The translations under genes were made by a program, and so were the position numbers. Of a stretch of 38,175 nt of DNA, positions 8,565-15,361 are shown one piece after another (position 1 is the stretch's first letter; every line of letters begins with the position of its first letter). Below the pieces are notes generated by a model. It made no database searches. It saw only the letters and a list, made by a program, of their open reading frames with translations, and was not told the DNA's origin. The DNA is from Akkermansia sp. (GTDB lineage Bacteria > Verrucomicrobiota > Verrucomicrobiia > Verrucomicrobiales > Akkermansiaceae): assembly GCA_030531305.1 (NCBI GenBank), contig JAUNNT010000017.1:1-38175 (forward strand), given 5' to 3'.

Positions 8565-9911
8565 ATGGAACGAAACGGCATCACCAGGCTGGAAGCGTGG
8601 AAAAACAACCCGCGCCGAAAGCCCCTGCTCCTGCTGGGAGCACGGCAGGTCGGCAAGACCTGGCTGGCGCAGGAATTCGCAAAAAAGCACTACCGCTGGA
8701 TGGCGTATGTACGTTTCGACAAGGATGCGGCCCTGAGAGAAACCTTTGGGCGGGATTTCAACGTGAAGCGCCTGCTGAACGAGATCCAGCTGTCCACGGG
8801 CGTTCCAGTGGAGGCGGGCGAGACGCTGATTATCCTGGACGAGATTCAGGACTGCCCCGCCGCGCTCACCGCGCTGAAATACTTTTGCGAGGAGGCGCGG
8901 GATCAGCACATCATCGCCGCGGGCTCCCTGCTGGGCGTGGAGCTGCACCACGGCGTGGGATTCCCCGTGGGCAAGGTGGACCGCCTGATGCTCCACCCCC
9001 TCAGCTACACGGAATTCCTGACCGCCACGGGCAACGGGCGCTTTGTGGAGCTGCTGCGCCAACGCGACTGGGAAACCATCATGCGCTTCCGCAACACCTA
9101 CGAGGACATGCTGCGGTACTACTATTACATCGGCGGCATGCCGGAGGCCGTGAACGCCTACCTGAACACCGGGCAGTTCACCGAGGTGCGCGAGGTCCAG
9201 CTCTCCCTGCTGGACGACTACCGCTCGGATTTCAGCAAGCACGCGCCGGGCGTGGACCAGCCGCGGATTGCCGCGGTGTGGGATTCCGTGCCCACGCAGC
9301 TGGCGGACAACCGCCGCTTCGTGCTGGCGGAGGTCAGCAAAAGGGACAAGTCCACGGCCTACCGCACGCCCATCCAATGGCTGCTGGATGCAGGGCTGCT
9401 GCACACCTCGTGGAACGTCCGCAAGCCGGAGCTGCCGCTGGCGGGCAACAAGGACGCGCAATTCCGCCTGTACCACCTGGACGTGGGGCTGCTGGCCGCG
9501 CAATCCAAGCTGGATTCCGCCGTGGTGGTGGAGAGGAACGGCGTGTTCAAGCAGTTCAAGGGCGCGCTCACGGAGCAGTACGTCCACCAGCAGCTGCTGG
9601 CGGAATGCGCGCAGGAGCCCTACTTCTGGCTGGCGGAGAAATCGCAGGCGGAAATCGATTTCCTGCTGGAGACCGCGCGCGGCGTGGTGCCGCTGGAGGT
9701 CAAGGCGGAGCGCAACCTGACCGCCAAGAGCCTGCGCAGCTACTGCCGCCGCTTCTCCCCCGCCGCCATCGCCCGCACCTCCATGCACGGCTACGAGCGC
9801 AACCCCTATCCCTACACGGATTCCCTGGGGCATCCACAGGAATGTTCCATCCTTGACATTCCGCTCTTCGCCGTCAGCCAAGTCATGGCCGAGCTGGATG
9901 CCCGGCCATGA
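8565..9911 (+). CDS. AAA-family ATPase with DUF4143 domain
   Basis: The 448-residue protein begins with the P-loop LLLLGARQVGKTWLA (Walker A G25-T32) and has Walker B LIILDEIQD (about 88-96) followed by the GSLLGVEL segment typical of AAA_14 ATPases. The second half is the DUF4143 region, with a nuclease-like stretch near the end (QAEIDFLLE, then VPLEVKAE) that resembles the D-E-x-K pattern of restriction-endonuclease-like folds. Family members are widespread orphan genes of unknown role; nucleic-acid related and mobile or defence roles have been suggested for some relatives, which is inference here. The gene has its own promoter, is preceded by two direct repeats and has a similar sequence after it, so it may have been inserted between the exonuclease and thioredoxin genes. 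Confidence 0.9.
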   Translation: MERNGITRLEAWKNNPRRKPLLLLGARQVGKTWLAQEFAKKHYRWMAYVRFDKDAALRETFGRDFNVKRLLNEIQLSTGVPVEAGETLIILDEIQDCPAALTALKYFCEEARDQHIIAAGSLLGVELHHGVGFPVGKVDRLMLHPLSYTEFLTATGNGRFVELLRQRDWETIMRFRNTYEDMLRYYYYIGGMPEAVNAYLNTGQFTEVREVQLSLLDDYRSDFSKHAPGVDQPRIAAVWDSVPTQLADNRRFVLAEVSKRDKSTAYRTPIQWLLDAGLLHTSWNVRKPELPLAGNKDAQFRLYHLDVGLLAAQSKLDSAVVVERNGVFKQFKGALTEQYVHQQLLAECAQEPYFWLAEKSQAEIDFLLETARGVVPLEVKAERNLTAKSLRSYCRRFSPAAIARTSMHGYERNPYPYTDSLGHPQECSILDIPLFAVSQVMAELDARP

Positions 9912-9970
9912 ACCTGCGCAGGCGTGTGCGATGTGCAAAATGTGTAGAATGCGGGCGCGGAGTGCGTTCC

Positions 9971-9994
9971 CGAATTCAGGAAAGAAAATCCGCC
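9971..9994 (+). repeat. Downstream copy of the sequence that precedes the ATPase
   Basis: The 24 nt directly before the thioredoxin start (CGAATTCAGG then AAAGAAAATCCGCC) match 8463-8485 at about 20 positions with one gap. The two copies bracket the ATPase gene. The stretch also supplies the purine-rich ribosome binding sequence (AGGAAAG) of the next gene. Confidence 0.45.
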
Positions 9995-10576
9995 ATGAGA
10001 ACAAGTATCCTCTGCCTCGGCCTTGCGCTGGGAATCGGACTTGCCGCGCCGCAGCTCTGCGCGCAGCAGGATGACAGCCAGGACACCACCGCCCAAACCG
10101 CCAAGAAGGGCAAGAAGAAGGCCGAAAAGCCCAAGCAGGGCAAGGCCAACAAAATCATCGGCCACCTGCGCACCATCAACGGCGTGAAGCCCAACGCCAA
10201 CGCCAAGTACTACATGGTGCTGCAGTCCGCCAGCTGGTGCGGCCCGTGCAACGCGGAGATGCCGCATGTGGTGGAGGCGCATGAGAAGTACAAGGAGGAG
10301 GGCCTGGTGGAAATCGTGCTCGCCAGCTGGGACAACGACCCCGGCTCCGCCAAAGCGTTCCTCAACAAGTACAAGGGCAAGTTCCCCGCCGTGATGCGCA
10401 AGGACGCCAAGAGGATTCCGCACTTCAAGGAGGCCGAGGGCATTCCCTGGGCCATGATTATCGATGCCAACGGCGAGGTGAAGGAGGACGGCAACGCCGG
10501 TATCGTCCTGCCCAAGCTGGACCAGTACGCCCAGCAGGCCAAGGCCGAGCAGGAAAATGATGCCGGTGGCAATTAG
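9995..10576 (+). CDS. Secreted thioredoxin-fold protein, paralog 1 of 4
   Basis: A 193-residue protein with a signal peptide (1-23, cleaved near LCA-QQD), a Lys-rich low-complexity linker (about 36-53), and a thioredoxin-like domain with the active site WCGPC at 81-85 in the context LQSASWCGPCNAEMP. The cis-proline region is EGIPWAMIID. Such periplasmic TlpA/thioredoxin-like proteins reduce or exchange disulfides in exported proteins; the partner is unknown. An in-frame start at 9908 would overlap the ATPase stop, but the ATG at 9995 is preferred because it gives the signal peptide and has AGGAAAG upstream. Its stop codon TAG lies inside the start of a GGATTA array. Three further paralogs follow on the same strand. 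Confidence 0.88.
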   Translation: MRTSILCLGLALGIGLAAPQLCAQQDDSQDTTAQTAKKGKKKAEKPKQGKANKIIGHLRTINGVKPNANAKYYMVLQSASWCGPCNAEMPHVVEAHEKYKEEGLVEIVLASWDNDPGSAKAFLNKYKGKFPAVMRKDAKRIPHFKEAEGIPWAMIIDANGEVKEDGNAGIVLPKLDQYAQQAKAEQENDAGGN

Positions 10577-10608
10577 GGATTAGGATTAGGATTAGGATTA
10601 AGATTAGG
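10571..10608 (+). repeat. GGATTA hexamer array
   Basis: Four perfect GGATTA units (10577-10600), one degenerate unit (AGATTA) and partial flanks. The array contains the stop codon of the preceding gene and ends 9 bp before the -35 of the next promoter. Confidence 0.85.
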
Positions 10609-10617
10609 TGAGGTTTG

Positions 10618-10646
10618 TTGACAACCCATATTGCCGAGAGTAAACT
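10618..10646 (+). promoter_or_regulatory. Promoter of thioredoxin paralog 2
   Basis: TTGACA at 10618-10623, 17-bp spacer, TAAACT at 10641-10646. Six nt (GAAGCC) separate the -10 from the ATG at 10653, so the predicted +1 is the A of the start codon. Confidence 0.75.
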
Positions 10647-10652
10647 GAAGCC

Positions 10653-11192
10653 ATGAGCAATCGTAAATTGTTCTTCACCGCGTTGGCCCTGGGTCTGCTG
10701 GCAGTTCCCTGCCTCACCGCCCAGGAACAGCAGCCCCCCGCTCCCGCCCCGCAGGAGCAGCAGGCGGAATCCGTGGTCGGCAAGGCCCTGGAGGCCATGC
10801 AGGGCTACGCCACAGAGAAGCGGCCCGACACGCACGCCCGCTACTACATCTACCTACAGTCCGCCGGATGGTGCGGCCCCTGCAACCAGGAGATGCCCAA
10901 GATTGTGCAGGAGTACAAGGAGATGCGCAAGAACGGCGTGGAGCTCATCTTCGTGAGCTGCGACAAGACGCCGGAAGACGCCGTGGCCTTCATGAAGAAA
11001 TACGGCGCTGACTTCGCGTGCATCGGCTACGAGAGCCCGGAGTCCGCGGCCCTGCCGGGCTACACGCCGGAGCGCCGCGTGCCGCGCATGACCATCGTGG
11101 ATGCCTCCGGCAAGGTGGCGGAGGGGCCGAACCACCCCTCCTTCGTGCTGCCCAAGTGGCGCGAGCTCACCCACACCCCCGCTGTGAAATAA
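10653..11192 (+). CDS. Secreted thioredoxin-fold protein, paralog 2 of 4
   Basis: The 179-residue protein has a signal peptide (1-23, LTA-QEQ), a Pro/Gln-rich linker (about 26-37) and a thioredoxin-like domain with WCGPC at 73-77 within YIYLQSAGWCGPCNQEMP. The cis-proline is in RRVPRMTIVD. It shares MKKYGADFACI with paralogs 3 and 4, which carry the same extra cysteine; paralog 1 lacks it. There is no Shine-Dalgarno and the promoter abuts the start, so the mRNA is probably leaderless. Paralog 3 follows after 19 nt and is probably on the same transcript. Confidence 0.88.
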   Translation: MSNRKLFFTALALGLLAVPCLTAQEQQPPAPAPQEQQAESVVGKALEAMQGYATEKRPDTHARYYIYLQSAGWCGPCNQEMPKIVQEYKEMRKNGVELIFVSCDKTPEDAVAFMKKYGADFACIGYESPESAALPGYTPERRVPRMTIVDASGKVAEGPNHPSFVLPKWRELTHTPAVK

Positions 11193-11211
11193 CCCTTAAC
11201 CCCATCCCGAT

Positions 11212-11775
11212 ATGAAAATCAAATCACTGTTCCGTTTGGTGCTGGCGGCCGGCCTGTTCACCGCCATGCCCGTGGTGATGGCCAAGCCCCACAAGGACAA
11301 GGCCGAGCTCAAGGCAGACAAGAAAGACAAGAAGGGCAAGAAGGAGAAGGCCAACAAAAACGCCGTCCAGGAGGCCCTCAAGGATATCACCTTCGTCACC
11401 GACAAGCGCCCGGACCCCAAGGCCAAGTTCTTCATCTACCTGCAGTCCTCCCGCCACTGCGGCCCCTGCAACCAGGAGATGCCCAACGTGGTGAAGGCCT
11501 ACAAGGACATGCCCAAGGGCAAGACCGAACTCATCTTCATCTGCCGCGACGCTTCCGAGGAGGATGCCAAGGAGTTCATGAAGAAGTACGGCGCAGACTT
11601 CCCCTGCATCATGATCGGCTCGCCGGACATCCAGAAGCTGCCGGGCTTCAGCAAGTCCGACTCCTACCCCATGGCCTCCATTGTGGACGGCAGCGGCGCG
11701 GAGCTGCAAAGCACCACCTACGCCCAGATGGTCATGAGGAAGTGGAAGCAAATCACCTCCGCCGCCGGAAAGTGA
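11212..11775 (+). CDS. Secreted thioredoxin-fold protein, paralog 3 of 4, with HCGPC site
   Basis: The 187-residue protein has a signal peptide (1-24, VMA-KPH), a very Lys-rich linker (about 26-49) and a thioredoxin-like domain. Its active site reads RHCGPC (HCGPC at 82-86), with His where the other three paralogs and most thioredoxins have Trp. Both redox cysteines and the cis-proline (DSYPMASIVD) are kept, so it should still be redox-active, perhaps with a shifted potential or partner. It shares MKKYGADFPCI with paralog 4. No promoter is visible in the 19 nt before it, so it is likely expressed with paralog 2. Confidence 0.88.
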   Translation: MKIKSLFRLVLAAGLFTAMPVVMAKPHKDKAELKADKKDKKGKKEKANKNAVQEALKDITFVTDKRPDPKAKFFIYLQSSRHCGPCNQEMPNVVKAYKDMPKGKTELIFICRDASEEDAKEFMKKYGADFPCIMIGSPDIQKLPGFSKSDSYPMASIVDGSGAELQSTTYAQMVMRKWKQITSAAGK

Positions 11776-11790
11776 CGCGCGCCTGCGGCA

Positions 11791-11815
11791 ATTAGGATTA
11801 AGATTAGGATTAGGA
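11791..11815 (+). repeat. Second GGATTA-type hexamer array
   Basis: A shorter array of the same hexamer (TTAGGATTA, AGATTA, GGATTA, GG) placed just before the promoter of paralog 4. It is preceded by GGCAATTAG-like sequence, as the array at 10571 is, so promoter and array were probably duplicated with the gene. Confidence 0.75.
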
Positions 11816-11823
11816 AAGAGCTG

Positions 11824-11852
11824 TTGACAAGCGAAATCTTCAAGAGAAAACT
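11824..11852 (+). promoter_or_regulatory. Promoter of thioredoxin paralog 4
   Basis: TTGACA at 11824-11829, 17-bp spacer, AAAACT at 11847-11852, then CAAGCC and the ATG at 11859. The 6-nt gap and the sequence resemble the promoter at 10618. Confidence 0.7.
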
Positions 11853-11858
11853 CAAGCC

Positions 11859-12401
11859 ATGAACATCAAAAACGTTTTCCATGCCGTGCTTGCGCTGGGC
11901 CTGATGGCGGCCACGCCCGCCGTGATGGCGCAGGACACCGATGCCCCCGCGCCCGCCAAGAAGGCCGCCAAGGGCAAGAAGGAAGCCACCAAGGAGCCCT
12001 CCGCGGTCGGCAAGGCCCTGCAGGAAATGACCTTCCTCACCGACAAGAAGCCCAACCCGGACGCCAAGTACTACATCTACCTGCAGTCCGCCTCCTGGTG
12101 CGGCCCGTGCAACGCGGAGATGCCCACCGTGGTGAAGCAGTACAAGACCATGGGCAAGAGGGTGGAGCTCATCCTGGTGAGCCACGACAACAGCGCGGAC
12201 GCCGCCATCAAGTTCATGAAGAAGTACGGCGCGGACTTCCCGTGCATCCTGGCCAACTCCGGCGAGTCCGGCAAGCTGCCCGCCTTCAAGTTCGCGGGCG
12301 GCATCCCCAACGCCTCCGTGGTGAAGGCCAACGGCAAGGAAATCATCAACACCCATGCCGGAGCCGTCATCGGCGATTGGAAGAAATACACCCGCAAATA
12401 A
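11859..12401 (+). CDS. Secreted thioredoxin-fold protein, paralog 4 of 4
   Basis: The 180-residue protein has a signal peptide (1-24, VMA-QDT), an Ala/Lys-rich linker (about 29-47) and a thioredoxin-like domain with WCGPC at 80-84 in LQSASWCGPCNAEMP, identical around the site to paralog 1. The cis-proline lies in GGIPNASVVK. It keeps the FMKKYGADFPCI segment of paralogs 2 and 3. The likely start of transcription is at the ATG. The TAA stop runs directly into a heptamer array. The mixture of features shared with different paralogs suggests repeated duplication or gene conversion within the cluster. Confidence 0.88.
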   Translation: MNIKNVFHAVLALGLMAATPAVMAQDTDAPAPAKKAAKGKKEATKEPSAVGKALQEMTFLTDKKPNPDAKYYIYLQSASWCGPCNAEMPTVVKQYKTMGKRVELILVSHDNSADAAIKFMKKYGADFPCILANSGESGKLPAFKFAGGIPNASVVKANGKEIINTHAGAVIGDWKKYTRK

Positions 12402-12435
12402 TTTACAATTGACAATTGACGATTGACAATTTTGA
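12401..12435 (+). repeat. Heptamer array after thioredoxin paralog 4
   Basis: Five 7-nt units: it opens with ATTTACA, continues with three ATTGAC(A/G) units and closes with ATTTTGA. It starts on the last base of the stop codon. A small GC palindrome (CCGCGCC, GGCGCGG, 12443-12458) and the 15-bp hairpin at 12466 follow. Confidence 0.85.
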
Positions 12436-12465
12436 AATATAGCCGCGCCTTGGCGCGGGGAATTT

Positions 12466-12500
12466 GAAAGCCCATCCGGCATGCCGCCGGATGGGCTTTC
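12466..12500. terminator. Perfect 15-bp hairpin between converging genes
   Basis: GAAAGCCCATCCGGC (12466-12480), a 5-nt loop and its exact complement (12486-12500). The AAAG and CTTT ends could serve as a weak bidirectional terminator between thioredoxin paralog 4 and rpsU, but there is no long T run. Confidence 0.6.
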
Positions 12501-12539
12501 GAGTGGGGACGTGTGATTCTTCTCCTTCGCGAAAGACAC

Positions 12540-12574
12540 GCAGGGCAGCCTCCCTGGTCGGGAGACTGCCCTGC
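12540..12574 (-). terminator. Hairpin downstream of rpsU, possible terminator
   Basis: GCAGGGCAG pairs with CTGCCCTGC (9 bp) and, after a single mismatch, CTCCC with GGGAG (5 bp), with a 5-nt loop. It lies 30 nt beyond the rpsU stop. No T run follows on the minus strand, so termination is inferred from position and stability. Confidence 0.5.
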
Positions 12575-12603
12575 AGAAAGGGATTGGTTCCTGAACGGGG
12601 AAC

Positions 12604-12846
12604 TTAGGCCTCGGCCGGAGCCGGGGTGACGGCGGCGGCGGAGATTTCCTCCTTGCTGGTGTAGTGCCAGCGGACCTTGTTGCGCTTGGAGGCGGAGCGG
12701 GCCTTGCGGCGCTTCTCGTCCATGGGGCTTTCAAAGGCGCGGCGGCGGCGCATCTCTTCCAAGATGCCCTCGGTGTCGAGCTTGGTCTTGAGGCGCTTGA
12801 GCGCGCGGTCGATGGGTTCTCCCTTACGAACAGTGATGGAACGCAT
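12604..12846 (-). CDS. rpsU: 30S ribosomal protein S21
   Basis: The 80-residue protein is recognisable as S21 by MRSITVRKGEPIDRALKRLKTKLD, the middle MRRRRAFESPMDEKRRKARSASKRNKVRW and its length. S21 sits on the small subunit platform near the anti-Shine-Dalgarno region of 16S rRNA, which is of interest in a genome where many genes lack Shine-Dalgarno sequences. The ATG at 12846 is set by homology; it has no Shine-Dalgarno but an A/C-rich leader with AATAACCAC (12867-12859). The C-terminal tail is extended and Ala/Pro-rich (AAAVTPAPAEA). Confidence 0.95.
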   Translation of the reverse strand: MRSITVRKGEPIDRALKRLKTKLDTEGILEEMRRRRAFESPMDEKRRKARSASKRNKVRWHYTSKEEISAAAVTPAPAEA

Positions 12847-12888
12847 AGTTAGAGGTTTGTGGTTATTAATGTTCAGGAACGGGGGCGG

Positions 12889-12917
12889 ACAATACAGCAA
12901 ACAGGCGGAAGTGTCAA
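12889..12917 (-). promoter_or_regulatory. Promoter of rpsU
   Basis: On the minus strand: TTGACA at 12917-12912, 17-bp spacer, TATTGT at 12894-12889. It gives a leader of about 36 nt. It is divergent from the radical-SAM promoter, with 29 bp between the two -35 elements. Confidence 0.75.
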
Positions 12918-12946
12918 GCATTTTTCCGAGAGAAAATGAAAAAGAT

Positions 12947-12975
12947 TTGAAAAAAAGGCGCGGCGGGGGTAGAAT
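12947..12975 (+). promoter_or_regulatory. Promoter of the radical-SAM gene pair
   Basis: TTGAAA at 12947-12952, 17-bp spacer, TAGAAT at 12970-12975, then 7 nt to the ATG at 12983. Another predicted leaderless start. Confidence 0.72.
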
Positions 12976-12982
12976 ACACGCC

Positions 12983-14047
12983 ATGCCGGGGCATCCGCAC
13001 ACAGGCGCGCTCGATTTTGCAGAGCGCCCGTTCATCGTCTTCTGGGAGGTGACGCGGGCGTGCGCGCTGGCATGCCGGCATTGCAGGGCGGTGGCGCAGC
13101 CGCAGGCCCACCCGCAGGAGCTTTCGCACGACGAGGCGCTGGCGCTGCTGGATTCCATTGCGGCGCTGAACCCGCCGATGCTGGTGCTGACGGGCGGCGA
13201 CCCGATGATGCGGCGCGACATCTTCGACCTGATACGCCATGCCACGGCGAAGGGCCTGCGGGTATCGCTGAGCCCGGCGGCCACGGCGCGCCTGCTGCAC
13301 ACGGACTTTGCCGAGCTGAAGGCGGCGGGCGTGGTGAGCCTGAGCCTGAGCCTGGACGGCGCCACGCAGGCCACGCACGACGCCTTCCGCGGGGTGCCGC
13401 ACACCTTCGAGCGCACGCTGGAGGCCGCGCGCCGCGCCAGGGAGGCGGGCATCATGCTGCAGGTGAACACCACGCTCTCCCGCACCACCCTGCCGGAGCT
13501 GGATGGCTTCATCGAGCTGATGAAGGAAGTGCAGCCGGACGTGTGGAGCGTGTTCGTGCTGGTGCCCACGGGCCGCGCCACGCTGGACGAGCTGCCAAGC
13601 GCGCAGGAGCTGGAGGCCGTGTGGCAGCGCCTGGTCTCCCTGCGCGGTACCCTGCCCTTCGCCGTGAAAACCACGGAGGGCCACCAGTACCGCCGCGTGC
13701 TCATGCAGGCCGCGCGTACTGCCGGAGCGGAACCGCCGCGCCACCTCATCCCCACGCGCGACGGCAAGGGCGTGCTCTTCATCTCCCACGTCGGCGACAT
13801 CCAGCCCAGCGGGTTCCTGCCGCTCACCGCGGGCAACGTGCGCACGGACGACCTCGCCGCCGTGTACCGCACGCACCCGCTGTTCGTGCAGCTGCGCAAC
13901 GACGACGCGCTGGGCGGCAAATGCGGCCGGTGCGAGTACCGCCGCCTCTGCGGCGGGTCGCGTTCCCGCGCGTACGGCGCCACGGGCGACATGATGGCCG
14001 CGGAGCCCCTCTGCCCGTACATCCCCGCCAACCACAACCTTTCATGA
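12983..14047 (+). CDS. Radical SAM/SPASM protein, AhbD/TIGR04053-like
   Basis: The 354-residue protein carries the radical-SAM cluster motif C27-x3-C31-x2-C34 (VTRACALACRHC), the GGDP SAM motif (LVLTGGDPMM) and a C-terminal SPASM region (GGKCGRCEYRRLCGGSRSRAYGATGD, split here only for description, then EPLCPYIP). The layout is that of AhbD heme b synthases and their TIGR04053 relatives. The PSGFLP and CGGSRSRAY details, where AhbD usually has extra cysteines, fit the TIGR04053 type better. AhbD converts Fe-coproporphyrin III to heme by decarboxylation; whether this protein does so is inferred from its partner. It overlaps the AhbC gene by 4 nt (ATGA), so translation is coupled. Confidence 0.8.
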   Translation: MPGHPHTGALDFAERPFIVFWEVTRACALACRHCRAVAQPQAHPQELSHDEALALLDSIAALNPPMLVLTGGDPMMRRDIFDLIRHATAKGLRVSLSPAATARLLHTDFAELKAAGVVSLSLSLDGATQATHDAFRGVPHTFERTLEAARRAREAGIMLQVNTTLSRTTLPELDGFIELMKEVQPDVWSVFVLVPTGRATLDELPSAQELEAVWQRLVSLRGTLPFAVKTTEGHQYRRVLMQAARTAGAEPPRHLIPTRDGKGVLFISHVGDIQPSGFLPLTAGNVRTDDLAAVYRTHPLFVQLRNDDALGGKCGRCEYRRLCGGSRSRAYGATGDMMAAEPLCPYIPANHNLS

Positions 14048-15282
14048 CCAACATCACCAAGCTCTGGACCGGAATCTCACAGCCCGCCGACCACATCCGC
14101 TACGGCCAGGGCGGCGGGGATGCCAACCCGCACGCCAGCACAGCCGCCTGCATGCCCGGCTCCGCGCGCACCCGCAAGCCCATCGTGGTGTGGAACATCA
14201 CGCGCACCTGCAACCTGCGCTGCGTCCACTGCTACGCGGATTCCCACGCGGAGCGCTATCCCGGCGAGCTTTCCTGGGAGCAGTGCTGCGCCGTGATTGA
14301 CGACTTGGCGGAGTACAAGGTGAACGCGCTGCTGCTCTCCGGCGGGGAACCCACGCTGCACCCGCAGCTGCCGCAACTCCTGGAGCGCGCCACCGAGCGC
14401 GGGCTCAAGGTCACCATCTCCACCAACGGAACCCGCATCACGCCGCAACTCGCCGCCCTCTTCAAGAAGCTCGGCGTGGCGTACGTCGGCATCTCGCTGG
14501 ACGGCATCGGCGCCGTGCACGACCAGTTCCGCGGCGTTCCCGGCGCGTTCGACGGCGCCATCCGCGGATTCAAGCTCTGCGAGGATGTGGGCCAGAAAAC
14601 CGGGCTGCGCCTCACCCTCACACGCAACAACGTGCAGTGCATGGAGCAGATCCTCGACTTCATCGAGCGCGAGGACATCCGCCGCGTCTGCTTCTACCAC
14701 CTGGTGCCCACCGGCCGCGGCGTGGACGTGGCCAGCCTCAAGCCGCAAGAGGCCCGCGGCGCCATCGACATGCTCATCGCCCGCGCGCAGAAATGGCACG
14801 ACGAGGGCCGCCCGCGCGAGCTGCTGACCGTCACCCAGCCGGCGGACGGCGTGTACCTGCTCCTGCGGCAGCTGCGGGAGGGCCACCCGCTGGCGCAGGA
14901 GACGCTGCGCCTGCTCACATGGAACGGCGGCGGCGCCAACTCCTCCGGCCGCGGCATCGCCAACATCGACACCCAGGGCAACATCCACCCGGACCAGTTC
15001 TGGCAGGGCGTCACCCTCGGCAACGTCAAACACCAAAAATTCTCCGAGGTGTGGGAGGCCGCCAGCGAGCCCTCCGCCGCACAGCTGCGCGAGCTCCGCG
15101 GCAGCGACGACCCGCTGGAGCGCCAGAAGCGCCTCACCGGCCCCTGCGCCACCTGCAAACACTTCCGCATCTGCGGCGGCGGGTTCCGCACCCGCGCCGC
15201 CTTCGCCAACGGCAACTGGTACGGCTCCGACCCCGGCTGCTACCTCACCGAGGAAGAACGGGAATGGGAGATTTACAATTGA
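14044..15282 (+). CDS. ahbC: AhbC/NirJ-type radical SAM protein (didecarboxysiroheme deacetylase)
   Basis: The 412-residue protein has the cluster motif C56-x3-C60-x2-C63 (ITRTCNLRCVHCYADS), GGEP for SAM, and a SPASM end (GPCATCKHFRICGGGFR, then DPGCYLTEEE). Long stretches such as RRVCFYHLVPTGRGVDV, LTVTQPADGVYLLLR and GNIHPDQFWQGVTLGNV are the hallmarks of AhbC and NirJ. AhbC removes acetate side chains from 12,18-didecarboxysiroheme to give Fe-coproporphyrin III in the siroheme-dependent heme route; NirJ acts in heme d1 synthesis. With no nir genes here and an AhbD-like gene overlapping, AhbC is the more likely role. The last residues (IYN and stop) are encoded by the start of a heptamer repeat, which seems to have replaced the original end. 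Confidence 0.82.
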   Translation: MTNITKLWTGISQPADHIRYGQGGGDANPHASTAACMPGSARTRKPIVVWNITRTCNLRCVHCYADSHAERYPGELSWEQCCAVIDDLAEYKVNALLLSGGEPTLHPQLPQLLERATERGLKVTISTNGTRITPQLAALFKKLGVAYVGISLDGIGAVHDQFRGVPGAFDGAIRGFKLCEDVGQKTGLRLTLTRNNVQCMEQILDFIEREDIRRVCFYHLVPTGRGVDVASLKPQEARGAIDMLIARAQKWHDEGRPRELLTVTQPADGVYLLLRQLREGHPLAQETLRLLTWNGGGANSSGRGIANIDTQGNIHPDQFWQGVTLGNVKHQKFSEVWEAASEPSAAQLRELRGSDDPLERQKRLTGPCATCKHFRICGGGFRTRAAFANGNWYGSDPGCYLTEEEREWEIYN

Positions 15283-15287
15283 CAATC
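15271..15287 (+). repeat. Short heptamer array overlapping the end of ahbC
   Basis: ATTTACA, ATTGACA and ATC: the same opening as the arrays at 12401, 16288 and 26171, here cut after 2.4 units. It overlaps the last codons and the stop of ahbC. Confidence 0.7.
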
Positions 15288-15292
15288 ATTGC

Positions 15293-15332
15293 CACCCCAT
15301 AAAAATCGGCGCTCCGCCAAATTTTGTGGGTG
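15293..15332 (+). terminator. Imperfect hairpin after ahbC
   Basis: CACCC pairs with GGGTG, AAAA with TTTT and GGCG with CGCC in one extended, bulged stem. It lies 10 nt after the ahbC stop. No T run follows, so its role as a terminator is tentative. Confidence 0.35.
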
Positions 15333-15361
15333 AACGGAAAACGCTCGGAGAGGAGCAACCC

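Noticed and set aside
9945..9950. TAGAAT as the -10 of thioredoxin paralog 1
   Set aside because: No -35 lies 17 bp upstream and it sits 44 nt before the start, so I did not annotate it.
9908..9994. Upstream start for thioredoxin paralog 1
   Set aside because: It would place 29 Arg/Cys-rich residues before a good signal peptide; the ATG at 9995 has AGGAAAG upstream.
12540..12574. The stable hairpin as a small RNA or riboswitch
   Set aside because: It lies downstream of rpsU with no promoter of its own; a terminator or processing site is the simpler reading.
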